Source: DASQFQ01 sp963730115
Lineage (GTDB): Bacteria; Actinomycetota; Thermoleophilia; Solirubrobacterales; Solirubrobacteraceae
Reading direction: 5' to 3'
NCBI GenBank assembly: GCA_963730115.1
Contig: CAVSQM010000004.1
Location: forward strand, 744,001 to 808,000
DNA length: 64,000 bases
Under the pieces are notes generated by a model that did not search any database, was not told the origin of the DNA, and saw nothing but the letters and a program-made list of their open reading frames with translations. This document shows positions 38,493 through 46,287 of this stretch, one piece after another (the first letter of the stretch is position 1; every line of letters starts with the position of its first letter). The position numbers and the translations under genes are program-made.

Positions 38493-38506
38493 AACAGCTG
38501 GTTCTC
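38491..38506. repeat. putative attachment site, left (16-bp direct repeat)
   Basis: agaacagctggttctc, identical to 40212-40227. The core contains inverted arms AGAAC and GTTCT around AGCTG, the usual layout of a tyrosine-recombinase crossover site. Read on the minus strand it encodes ENQLF, the C-terminus of Prs, and ends in TGA. Confidence 0.65.
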
Positions 38507-38721
38507 CACCGGCCGTGATGGCTGGTATCGGCCCGTATCGGCAAGTGCGGGGTTAGCAGGGGAAACACGACCGCCGGGCCGTCCCTCGTGGCGGCCCGTG
38601 TCGCCACGTTCGGCTGCGTTCGTTGACATCACGTGGACATCCTAGGCGCGCGCGGGCGCGCCCGCGTCGCGCGAGCTACCGGCGGTAGAGCACCTCGAGC
38701 GCGTCCAGGTCCTGCCGGACA

Positions 38722-39060
38722 ACACCGAATCGAGTTCGCGAGATCGCCGAACGGGTCACTGACATCAGCGGACACGCCGAGCAGCTCGAACTCGCCAGGC
38801 GACGTGAGGACGACGGCGGCGGCGCCCGCATGGCGCTGCTCGCGATCCGGGACCTGTTCGGAGACCGCGAGCACGTGGCCACGAAAGAGATCGTCACGGC
38901 CTTGAACGCGGACGAGGAGCTGCCGTTCGGTGGCTACCGGGACGGCAAGGGCCTCAATGGCCAGAGCCTCGGCAACTTGCTGAAGCGCGTTCAGCCTGCC
39001 GTCGGCATCCAAGAGCAGATCGCGGACGCCTATCGGCGGATGGCCTGGCGACGGGCGCGC
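38722..39060 (+). pseudogene. C-terminal remnant of a DUF3631 (phage/ICE) protein
   Basis: The frame from 38722 reads IAERVTDISGHAEQLELARR, then MALLAIRDLFGDREHVATKE, LNADEELPFGGYRDGKGLNG and QSLGNLLKR. This matches the C-terminal part of DUF3631 proteins, which follow a primase or helicase domain in phages and integrative elements. There is no start codon or N-terminal domain, and the frame becomes non-native after about 39060. A relic. Confidence 0.6.
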
Positions 39061-39062
39061 CG

Positions 39063-39320
39063 TCAGCGCCATCCGCGGGGCCGCTGCAACCCCTCGATCA
39101 CCGCCACGACATGCCCGGGGTTGAAGACCGCCATGTGGGAGCGTGAAGGCTGCAGCCGCCCGCCGCTGCTCTCCGCACGCACCTGGATGGGTTCGCCCGC
39201 CTTGATCCGGTCCCGCAGCTTTCCGGAGATAGCACCTGGCTCTCGATCCTCGAACTCCTGTTCGTCGACATACGTGATCCAGGTACCGGTGATCGTGCGG
39301 ATCTCGACCTCGATATTCAT
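39063..39320 (-). CDS. small element-encoded hypothetical protein
   Basis: 85 aa from ATG 39320: NIEVEIRTITGTWITYVDEQ, then IKAGEPIQVRAESSGGRLQP and HMAVFNPGHVVAVIEGLQ. The beta-rich sequence looks like one complete small domain. A damaged copy of its first 25 codons lies just upstream (39329-39392). No family recognised; accessory gene of the island. Confidence 0.5.
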   Translation of the reverse strand: MNIEVEIRTITGTWITYVDEQEFEDREPGAISGKLRDRIKAGEPIQVRAESSGGRLQPSRSHMAVFNPGHVVAVIEGLQRPRGWR

Positions 39321-39392
39321 CCTTGAACTCCTGATCGTCGACATACCGTGATCCAGGCATCGAAGATCGTGCGGATCTCGACCCCGATCTTC
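39256..39392. repeat. tandem duplication of about 60-70 bp
   Basis: The segment at 39256-39317 (tcctgttcgtcgacatacgt ... ctcgacctcgat) is repeated at 39329-39392 with a few changes (tcctgatcgtcgacataccg ... ctcgaccccgat). Both encode VEIRTI..(T/A)WIT and YVD(E/D)QEF on the minus strand; the upstream copy has lost its frame after WIT. Confidence 0.6.
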
Positions 39393-39631
39393 AGGCTCAG
39401 TCCGAGTTGTACCCACGTTAGTTCCTTACTGCACAAGCTCGCCAGCCTTCGTCCGCGGACGATTGCCGCGTCACGGGGAGCGGTTGGCGTGGTGGGGCGG
39501 GCTCGAGCGTCCTTGCCGCATCCATCGCCCGCCTCACCACTGTGGAAAACAACGCGCTGCCACGTCCGCTCGCGCGTGGCATAGACGCATGTACGGCGCC
39601 GCGCGGATCGTTTGGGCTGCGCAAGGGCGGC

Positions 39632-39999
39632 TCACACGTGCGGTCTCAGCGCTTCGACCGCGGCGTCGGCCTCCTGGGCGAGCGTAGGCACGAAATCCGT
39701 AACGACTGTGTGTTCGTTCGCGGTGACGGCCGCGAAGGCGGTGTAGGCCGTCGAGACCGCCAGCCACGTGTCGCGATCATCGATGGTGGCCAGGACGTCG
39801 GCGTACTTCGTCCAGTCGACTGGTCTAAAGGAAAGAGGACGCGGACACGGCGTCTGACATCGGCTTGGCCCGGCCCACCGAGGCGTTGTTCCGAGCAGTC
39901 GAGCGTGACCATCGTCACGACGCGATCAAGCATCCAGGCCGCGACGGCATGACCGCACTCGTGGGCTGCGAGCCGCCGCCTGTCGAGGCCGTAGCTCAT
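39632..39999 (-). pseudogene. small HExxH metallopeptidase-like gene (M41-like), frameshifted
   Basis: Starts ATG 39999 (MSYGLDRRRLAAHECGHAVA). HECGH is a zinc peptidase motif of the FtsH/M41 kind (HExxH). A second part in another frame reads RPVDWTKYADVLATIDDRDT and ends LAQEADAAVEALRPHV at a TGA (39632-39634). The break lies near 39835. Restored length is about 122 aa. The ATG overlaps an upstream TGA (ATGA), so it was part of a small operon within the element. Confidence 0.5.
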
Positions 40000-40190
40000 C
40001 GCTCTCCCGGGAGCAGTCCAGCCCACGCCTCCCGGAAGTCGTCTGTCTCCTTCCGCAACCGCGCTGCGTCGAGCCGCTCGAGCTGCCGGAACCCGTCATG
40101 CCGACCTCGGATGCGATGGCCGCCGAGGTGGTCGCCGCGCAGCTCGTGGACACGCCGTTGACAAAACTGGCCGCGAACGACGCTCTTGAG
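39996..40190 (-). pseudogene. possible gene fragment upstream of the peptidase-like gene
   Basis: A frame ending at TGA 39996-39998 reads WLKSVVRGQFCQRRVHELRG and then RLRKETDDFREAWAGLLPGE. It has no conventional start before an in-frame stop at its 5' side. The ATGA overlap with the next gene suggests it was once coding. No family recognised. Confidence 0.3.
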
Positions 40191-40209
40191 CCACGCCTAG
40201 CCCCGTAGG

Positions 40210-41280
40210 CTAGAACAGCTGGTTCTCGCCGCCGAACACCTCGGACACGGAGTCGTCGGTGAAGATGCGGCGGATCGAGTCGGTGAGCAGGTCCGCGCAC
40301 GAGAGCACGCGGACGTTGTCCGGCGCGCCGGGGAGCAGCGGGATCGTGTCCGTCACGACCACCTGCTCGAAGTTCGCCGACGCCAGGTTCTCGGCCGTGA
40401 CCTCGCTGAACACCGCGTGGGTGGCGGCGGCGTAGACGCGCTGGGCGCCCTCGTCGATGACGGTCTGCGCGGCGGCCTTGAGCGTGCCGGCGGTGCCGAT
40501 CATGTCGTCGACGAGCACCGCGGTCTTGCCCGCGACGTCGCCGATCACGTAGCCGATCTCGGCGACCTGCTGGGCCGGGCGCTCCTTGTTGAGGATCGCC
40601 AGCTCGGCCCCGATCTTCGAGGCGAAGTTCTTGGCCAGCTTCACGCGCCCGGCGTCCGGCGAGACGACCACGAGGTCCTCGAGCCGGAGGTCGGAGAAGT
40701 ACTGCGTGAGCATGAACAGCGCGGTCATGTGGTCGACCGGCTTGGAGAAGAAGCCCTGGATCTGGCCGGCGTGGAGGTCCATCGTCAGCACGCGGTCGGC
40801 GCCCGCGGACTCGAGCGCGCGGGCGACGAGGCGGGCGGAGATCGGCTCGCGCGGCGAGGACTTCTTGTCCTGGCGCGAGTAGCCGAACCACGGGGTGACG
40901 GCGATCACGCGGTGGGCCGAGGCGCCGACCGCCGCGTCGATCATCAGCAGCAGCTCCATCAGCGAGTCGTTCGGCGTCATCCCCATCGCCGCGTTGCCGC
41001 AGGTCGGCTGGACGATGAAGACGTCGGCGCCGCGGATCGACTCCTGGTAGCGGCAGTAGACCTCGCCGTCGGCGAACGTCTTGAGCGTCACGCCGCCGAG
41101 ATCGACCCCCAGCTTGCTGCCGATCCGGGCCGCCAGCTCGGGGTTCGCGCGGCCCGTGAAGAGCATCAGGCGCTTGCCGTACGCAAGCTCGAGGGAGGTG
41201 GCCGGGAGGGGGTGGGGATCCAGCGCGCTCACCGCAGGGCTGAGTGTACGCACGGGTGCTGACGTCGCGTTGTCTGTCAT
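40210..41280 (-). CDS. prs: ribose-phosphate pyrophosphokinase
   Basis: 356 aa including an N-terminal extension of about 32 residues. It makes PRPP from ribose 5-phosphate and ATP. Signatures: MLFTGRANPELAARIGSKLG, FADGEVYCRYQESIRGADVF, TPWFGYSRQDKKSSPREPIS, the PRPP loop VAGKTAVLVDDMIGTAGTL, and the C-terminus GGENQLF common in actinobacteria. ATG 41280 overlaps the glmU stop (ATGA). The 3' end is the attachment site of a small island. Confidence 0.97.
   Translation of the reverse strand: MTDNATSAPVRTLSPAVSALDPHPLPATSLELAYGKRLMLFTGRANPELAARIGSKLGVDLGGVTLKTFADGEVYCRYQESIRGADVFIVQPTCGNAAMGMTPNDSLMELLLMIDAAVGASAHRVIAVTPWFGYSRQDKKSSPREPISARLVARALESAGADRVLTMDLHAGQIQGFFSKPVDHMTALFMLTQYFSDLRLEDLVVVSPDAGRVKLAKNFASKIGAELAILNKERPAQQVAEIGYVIGDVAGKTAVLVDDMIGTAGTLKAAAQTVIDEGAQRVYAAATHAVFSEVTAENLASANFEQVVVTDTIPLLPGAPDNVRVLSCADLLTDSIRRIFTDDSVSEVFGGENQLF
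40212..40227. repeat. putative attachment site, right (3' end of prs)
   Basis: Second exact copy of the 16-bp sequence at 38491-38506, overlapping the prs codons for ENQLF and the first base of its stop. Integration at this site leaves prs intact because the incoming copy restores its last codons. Confidence 0.65.
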
Positions 41281-42665
41281 CGCTCTTTGCGAGGAGCGCG
41301 CTCCGCGTAGCCCTCGATGTTGCGCTGACGCTCGCGCGCGATGCCCAGCGCGTCGGGCGGCACGTCGTCGGTGATCACCGAGCCGGCGCCGGTGTACGCG
41401 CCGTCGCCGATCTTCACGGGCGCGACGAACGAGGTGTGAACGCTGACGCGGACGTTCGCCCCGATCGTGGTCCGGTGCTTGTTGGCGCCGTCGTAGTTCG
41501 CGGTGATCGTGCCGGCGCCGATGTTGGAGCCGGCGCCGACGTCGGCGTCGCCGACGTAGGAGAGGTGGGGCACCTTCGTGCCCTCGCCGATCTCGGAGTT
41601 CTTGATCTCCACGAACGTGCCGGCCTTCGCCTTGTCGCGGAGGTGGGCGTTCGGGCGGAGGTAGGCAAAGGGGCCGACGCTGACGCCGTTCTCGAGCCGG
41701 GCGCCGTCGAGGTAGGAGTGCACGATCCGGCACTCCTCGCCGGCGGTCGTGTCGATCAGCGTGGTCAGCGGGCCGATCTCGCAGCGGGCGCCGATCTTCG
41801 TGGCGCCGCGGAGGAACGTGCTCGGCTCGATGATCGTGTCCTTGCCGATCTCGACGTCGGCCTCGATCAGCGTGGAGGCGGGGTCGACGATCGTCACGCC
41901 GTTGAGCTGGTGCTCGCGGTGGATGCGCTCCTGGGCGAGCCGGCGGGCTTCGGCGAGCTCGACGCGGGTGTTGACGCCGAGCGTGAGCGCCGAGTCGGTG
42001 ACGACGTGGGCGGCGATCTCCTTGCCGTCGGCGCGCATCAGCGGCAGCACGTCGGGCAGGTAGAGCTCGCCCTGGGCGTTGTTGGACGTGAGCTCGCCTA
42101 GGGCCTTGACGAGGTCTCCGCCGGCGAAGGCGTAGATGCCGGTGTTGACCTCCCGGATCGCCTCCTCCTCGGGCGTGGCGTCGCCGGGCTTCTTCGTCTC
42201 CACCACGCGCTCGACGCTGCCGTCGGCACCCCTGACCACGCGCCCGTAGCCGCGCGGGTCCTCGAGCTCCATGGTCGCCATCGTGGCCGCGGCTCCCGAC
42301 TCTTCGTGCGCGGTGGCGAGAGCGGCGATGGCGTCCGCGGTGATCAGCGGGACGTCGCCGTAGAGCACGAGCACGATGTCGTCGTGGGCGATGTGATCGG
42401 TCGCGGAGCGCACCGCGTCACCGGTCCCGTTCGGCTCTTCCTGGATCGCGACCACGACGCCTTCGGGAAGCGCTTCTGCGAGCGCGCGCTTCGGCCCGTC
42501 GATCACCACGACCTTGCCGGCGCCGGCCTCGTGGGCCGCAGCGATCGGCCACTCGATCATGGGCCGCCCGGAGATCGGGTGGAGCACTTTCGGGAGATCC
42601 GAGCGCATGCGGGTGCCCTCGCCGGCAGCGAGGATCAGCACGGTGGGAGCGCGCACGCGAGGCAT
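41277..42665 (-). CDS. glmU: bifunctional UDP-GlcNAc pyrophosphorylase / glucosamine-1-phosphate acetyltransferase
   Basis: 462 aa. It makes UDP-GlcNAc for peptidoglycan. The N-terminal uridyltransferase has LILAAGEGTRMRSDLPKVLH, GTGDAVRSA and LYGDVPLI; the C-terminal left-handed beta-helix acetyltransferase has SYLDGARLENGVSVGPFAYL, AKAGTFVEIKNSEIGEGTKV, GTITANYDGANKHRTTIG and GAGSVITDDVP. ATG 42665 is chosen because the family N-terminus follows it. Coupled to prs by ATGA. Confidence 0.97.
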   Translation of the reverse strand: MPRVRAPTVLILAAGEGTRMRSDLPKVLHPISGRPMIEWPIAAAHEAGAGKVVVIDGPKRALAEALPEGVVVAIQEEPNGTGDAVRSATDHIAHDDIVLVLYGDVPLITADAIAALATAHEESGAAATMATMELEDPRGYGRVVRGADGSVERVVETKKPGDATPEEEAIREVNTGIYAFAGGDLVKALGELTSNNAQGELYLPDVLPLMRADGKEIAAHVVTDSALTLGVNTRVELAEARRLAQERIHREHQLNGVTIVDPASTLIEADVEIGKDTIIEPSTFLRGATKIGARCEIGPLTTLIDTTAGEECRIVHSYLDGARLENGVSVGPFAYLRPNAHLRDKAKAGTFVEIKNSEIGEGTKVPHLSYVGDADVGAGSNIGAGTITANYDGANKHRTTIGANVRVSVHTSFVAPVKIGDGAYTGAGSVITDDVPPDALGIARERQRNIEGYAERAPRKER

Positions 42666-42691
42666 CGTAGTATCGGCACGCGGACCGCCCT

Positions 42692-42762
42692 TGGGGGGTG
42701 GTCTATTGGCCAGACACCGGGTTTTGGTCCGCGAGGACCGGGTTCGATTCCTGGCCCCCCAG
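42692..42762 (+). tRNA. tRNA-Gln (anticodon TTG) with a poorly paired anticodon stem
   Basis: 71 nt. The acceptor stem TGGGGGG/CCCCCCA and discriminator G are typical of tRNA-Gln; the D stem is GTCT/AGAC and the T arm CCGGG-TTCGATT-CCTGG. The anticodon TTG lies at 42724-42726 in loop TTTTGGT. The anticodon stem is CCGGG against CCGCG, with two mismatches, and the tRNA is one base shorter than usual. Either a base is missing from the sequence or the tRNA is degenerate. Confidence 0.8.
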
Positions 42763-42794
42763 TCGGATCGAACGTCCGGGACGGATGCGAACAT

Positions 42795-43548
42795 GTGTTC
42801 GTGTCAAGAGCGGGCCCGCGTTACTCCGAAGACAAGGCTCGGGACGCGATCATCGAGTCGTACTCGTACGCCGAGGCGCTGCGGAAGCTCGGCATGCGCC
42901 CTGCCGGCGGGAACTGGAAAACGCTACGCCGCTACGCCACCGAGGTCTGGCGGCATCCCAGCCGATCATTTCGATCCGCGTCGCCAGCAACGCGAGGCCC
43001 TGGCACGCCGCAAGGTGACCCCGCTCGAGGACCTGCTCGTGCGACGACTGCACGTACAGCCGCCGGAAGCTCAAGCAGCGGCTGTACGCGGTACGGCCTC
43101 AAGCAGCGGCGCTGCGAGCTGTGCGGCCAGGGCGAGTCTGGCAGGGTCGGGAGATGGCGCTGATCCTCGATCACATCAGCGGCGTCGCCACCGACAATCG
43201 GATCGAGAACCTGCGCATCGTCTGCCCGAACTGCGCGGCGACACTCGACTACGCACTGCGGTCGGAACGTGAAGCTGGTTCGACCGTGCGTGACATGCGG
43301 CGAGCCGTTCCATTCATGACGTCGCGGCTCAGCGGCACTGTTCCCGGGCCTGCGGCGGGCGATCGGCCGCGAGTCTCGAAGCGGCAGAGCGGGCACGCAC
43401 CGTCGAGCGGCCTCCGTACGAGCAGCTGATGCGGGAGATCGCGGAGACGAGCTGGTCGGCGGTCGGGCGCAAGTACGGCGTGTCCGACAACGCGGTGCGG
43501 AAGTGGGTGCGGTGGTACGAGGCGGAGGCGCGCGGGGCTGCCGCGTGA
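42795..43548 (+). pseudogene. HNH endonuclease gene with several frameshifts
   Basis: Pieces in three frames line up as one protein: RYSEDKARDAIIESYSYAEA and LRKLGMRPAGGNWKTLRRYA; ADHFDPRRQQREALARRKV; CDDCTYSRRKLKQRLY; YGLKQRRCELCGQGES; MALILDHISGVATDNRIENL and RIVCPNCAATLD (the HNH core with zinc Cys pairs); and finally REIAETSWSAVGRKYGVSDN, a resolvase-like helix-turn-helix, to TGA 43546-43548. At least four frame changes within 750 bp exceed the background in this window, so this is likely a real pseudogene. It begins 33 bp after tRNA-Gln. Confidence 0.75.
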
Positions 43549-43549
43549 G

Positions 43550-43913
43550 TCAGCGGCGCGGGTGCTGGATGTACCACTCGACGAAGCGCGTGCAGCGGCC
43601 GTCGTCGCCGAACTCGAGCTGCCAGAGGTTCGAGAACACCTCGCCGTCGGTGTAGCGCGTCTCGCCGGTCGCGATCGCCTCGGCGCCGGAGATGAGGGCG
43701 GGGCGGTAGTCGGCCTCCCAGGAGTCGGGCTCGTCCTGGTCCTCGAGCCAGGAGTCGGCGACGGCCTCGGCGCCGGTCATCGGCTCGCCGTAGGGCTCGT
43801 AGGCGTAGGAGACGTCGCTCGGAGAACAGGGCGACGATCGCGTCGCGGTCGTAGCTGCGCCAGGCGGCGACGTAGTCGTCGAGCCAGCGCTGAACCTGCT
43901 CGGGCGTCACCAT
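43550..43913 (-). CDS. SnoaL/NTF2-like fold protein, frameshifted
   Basis: About 120 aa. The N-terminal helix (PEQVQRWLDDYVAAWRSYDR then DAIVALFS) and the C-terminal strands (YTDGEVFSNLWQLEFGDDGR ... FVEWYIQHPRR) are typical of the SnoaL-like/NTF2 fold, used by enzymes or binding proteins. An extra G near 43824 breaks the frame between ALFS and DVSYAYEPYGEPMTGAEAV. ATG 43913. Specific function unknown. Confidence 0.78.
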
Positions 43914-43925
43914 GGCGGCGAGTCT

Positions 43926-44435
43926 ATGGTCACGATCCGGCCGGAGCGCCCCGAGGACCACGACGCCGTGCGCGCCGTCAATGACGGGGCGTTCGGCGAG
44001 GGGTCGCCCGAGGGCGGGCTCGTCGATGCGCTGCGGGAGGAAGGTGCGCACGTGCCGGAGTTGTGCCTCGTCGCGGTCGAGGGCGACGAGGTCGTCGGCC
44101 ACATCCTGTTCAGCCGCGCGCGCCTGGCGTCCGGCCACGAGGTGCTCGCGCTGGCGCCGATGGCGGTGCTGCCGGCACACCAGCGCTCCGGGGTCGGGTC
44201 GCAGCTCGCGACCGACGCGCTGAGTCGGGCCGCGGCGACGGACTTCCCGCTCGTCGTCGTCCTCGGCCATCCCGAGTACTACCCGCGCTTCGGCTTCGAG
44301 CCGGCGGCGGCGCACGGTGTCGAGGCGCCGTGGGAGGTGCCGCCCGAGGCGTGGATGGTGCTTCCGCTGCCCGCGCACGATCCCGCCGCGAAGGGCGTGG
44401 TCACGTACGCGCGCGCGTTTGACACCGTCACGTAG
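43926..44435 (+). CDS. GNAT family N-acetyltransferase (YhbS-like)
   Basis: 169 aa from ATG 43926. It begins TIRPERPEDHDAVRAVNDGA; the acetyl-CoA loop is APMAVLPAHQRSGVGSQLAT, and VVLGHPEYYPRFGFEPAAAH is the YhbS-type motif. Substrate unknown. It is divergent from the SnoaL-like gene with 12 bp between the starts. Confidence 0.9.
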   Translation: MVTIRPERPEDHDAVRAVNDGAFGEGSPEGGLVDALREEGAHVPELCLVAVEGDEVVGHILFSRARLASGHEVLALAPMAVLPAHQRSGVGSQLATDALSRAAATDFPLVVVLGHPEYYPRFGFEPAAAHGVEAPWEVPPEAWMVLPLPAHDPAAKGVVTYARAFDTVT

Positions 44436-44477
44436 GCGCGCTCGCACCCGGACCCCGGCGATACAGTGGCGCCGCTG

Positions 44478-46215
44478 ATGCGCGCCCGCCACCTCGCCGC
44501 CGCCTTCGGGGCGGCCCTTCTCGCGGGCGTCGTGCCGGACGTCGCGCGGGCCGGCGATCCGATCATGCCCCTCGGCGAGCTCCGGCCCGGGATGCAGTGC
44601 ACGGGCTACTCGGTGATCCAGGGGACGCAGATCAGCGCGTTCGACGTCCAGATCGTCGACGTCGTGTCGGGCGACGCGTCGGCCAACGACGGGCCGCGGA
44701 TCCTCATCCGCGTCTCCGGGCCGGCCGTGGACGCGACCGGCGTCGGCCCCGGCTTCTCCGGGTCGCCGATCTACTGCGGCGGGCGCAACGCGGGCGCGAT
44801 CTCCGAGGCGATCGGCGAGTACGGCGGCAAGACCGTCCTCGCCACGCCGATCGAGGAGATCCTGGCCAACCCGCCCGACGCGCCGCAGGGTTCGCCGGTC
44901 GCTCGCCGCTCCCGCATCGGGCGCGTGCTGCCGCTGGCCGAGCCGCTCACCGTCTCCGGGCTCAACCGCGGGCTGGCGCGGAAGCTGACCGAGGCGGGCG
45001 ACAAGGCGAGCCGGAAGATCCTCGCCGCCCCCGCCGCGCCGCTCACCCCCTTCCCCGCCGCCCCGCCGCGCCCCGGCTCGGCGATGAGCGTCGGCTACTC
45101 GTCCGGCGATCTCGCGGTCGGCGCGGTCGGCACCGTCGCCTACGTCGACGGCAATCGCGTGTGGGGCTTCGGCCACCCGTTCGAGAACTCCGGCCTGCGC
45201 GCGCTGCTGCTCCAGGACGCCTACGTCTACACCGTGATCTCGAACCCGAACGCGGGCGACGAGACCGGCTCGACCTACAAGCTCGCCGCCGCCGGCCACG
45301 ACCTCGGCACGATCTCCAACGACGCCACCGCCGCCGTCGTCGGCCGCGCCGGGCGCGACGCCGCCGACCGTCCCGGTCCGCATCTTCAGCCACGACGAGG
45401 ACACCGGCGAGGAGTCGGTGCTCGGCTCGCGCGTGGTCGACGAGACCGACGCCGGCACCCCCACCGGTGGCTCCGCGCTCAGCTTCGTCGCGCCGCTCGC
45501 GCTCGCCCAGGGCGCCTCGGCGATCCTGCGCAGCGCGCCGGGCAAGCTCAGCGGCACCGTCTGCATCCAGATCACGCTGCGCGAGCGCAAGCGCCCGCTG
45601 CGGCTGTGCAACCGCTACGTGTCGGCGATCGCGCCGTCCGACCCCGAGGCCGGCGCCAACATCGTCGCCGCCGGCGGGGCCTCCGACGCGCTCGCCGCGC
45701 TGACCGAGATCGACGACTACAAGCCGCGCGCGCTCCACGTCACCGAGTTCGCCGCGCGCGTCACGCTCCGCCGCGGGCTGCGCCAGGCCTTCCTGCGCCG
45801 AGTCGAGCTGCCGCGCCGCGTCCGCCCCGGCCGCCGCGTGCGTGCCCGCATGCACCTGCAGGTCGTCCGCGGCCCGCGGATCACCCGCACCTTCCGCCTG
45901 CGGATCCCGAGCGGCCTGCGCCGCGGGACCCGGCAGCTGACGTTCCTCGGCCACGACGTCGACGACCCCGACTCCGACCTGTTCGGCGCGCTCGTCGAGA
46001 CGATCATCATCGGCGGCGACGAGGAAGGCGACTCCACCGGCCGCGAGGGTCCCCGCAGCCTCGACGGGCTCGCCCGCCGGATCAGCGACCTGCAGCGCTA
46101 CGACGGCGTCCGCTTGCGCGCCGGCGGCGTCCGCACCAGGGCCTACCGCGATCGCGAGCTGCGGATCTCCGGCCGCGTGTCGACCAGCGTGCGCGTCGTC
46201 CGCAAACGCAGGTAA
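44478..46215 (+). CDS. secreted SpoIVB peptidase S55-domain protein, frameshifted
   Basis: About 578 aa from ATG 44478 (GTG 44466 is possible). Signal peptide RARHLAAAFGAALLAGVVPD, then an S55-like domain: GELRPGMQCTGYSVIQGTQI, the catalytic-type serine in GPGFSGSPIYCGGRN, and VWGFGHPFENSG. After an extra C near 45352 the frame continues as ATPPTVPVRIFSHDEDTGEE, with a long beta-rich C-terminal region. SpoIVB-type proteases signal across membranes in sporulation; this organism's version may be a general envelope protein. A hairpin follows. Confidence 0.82.
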
Positions 46216-46244
46216 CCGCGCAACCCTTCCTAAGCGGAGCCGTT

Positions 46245-46269
46245 CTGGAGAGTGGTTCCACTTCTCCAG
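46245..46269. terminator. hairpin between the S55 gene and the beta-propeller gene
   Basis: ctggagagtgg (46245-46255) and ccacttctccag (46258-46269) form an 11-bp stem with one bulge and a 2-base loop. It lies 30 bp after the S55 stop and 19 bp before the next ATG. No T-run follows, so it may be a factor-assisted terminator or a leader hairpin of the downstream gene. Confidence 0.5.
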
Positions 46270-46287
46270 ACCTCCAAGGGGGTTGCC

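Larger units (their letters stand above)
38491..40227. mobile_element. decayed integrative element at the 3' end of prs
   Basis: About 1.7 kb between two copies of a 16-bp direct repeat. The right copy is the last 15 coding and stop bases of prs. Inside are a truncated DUF3631 gene, a small minus-strand gene with a broken tandem duplicate, an HExxH peptidase-like gene with a frameshift and a fragment of another frame. Base composition looks lower in GC than the flanks. No integrase remains. At 38507-38721 and 39393-39631 I see no gene. Confidence 0.6.

Noticed and set aside
38491..38506. ENQLF as a sliding-clamp binding peptide of a lost gene
   Set aside because: It matches the prs C-terminus exactly, and the DNA is identical to the prs end, which explains it better.
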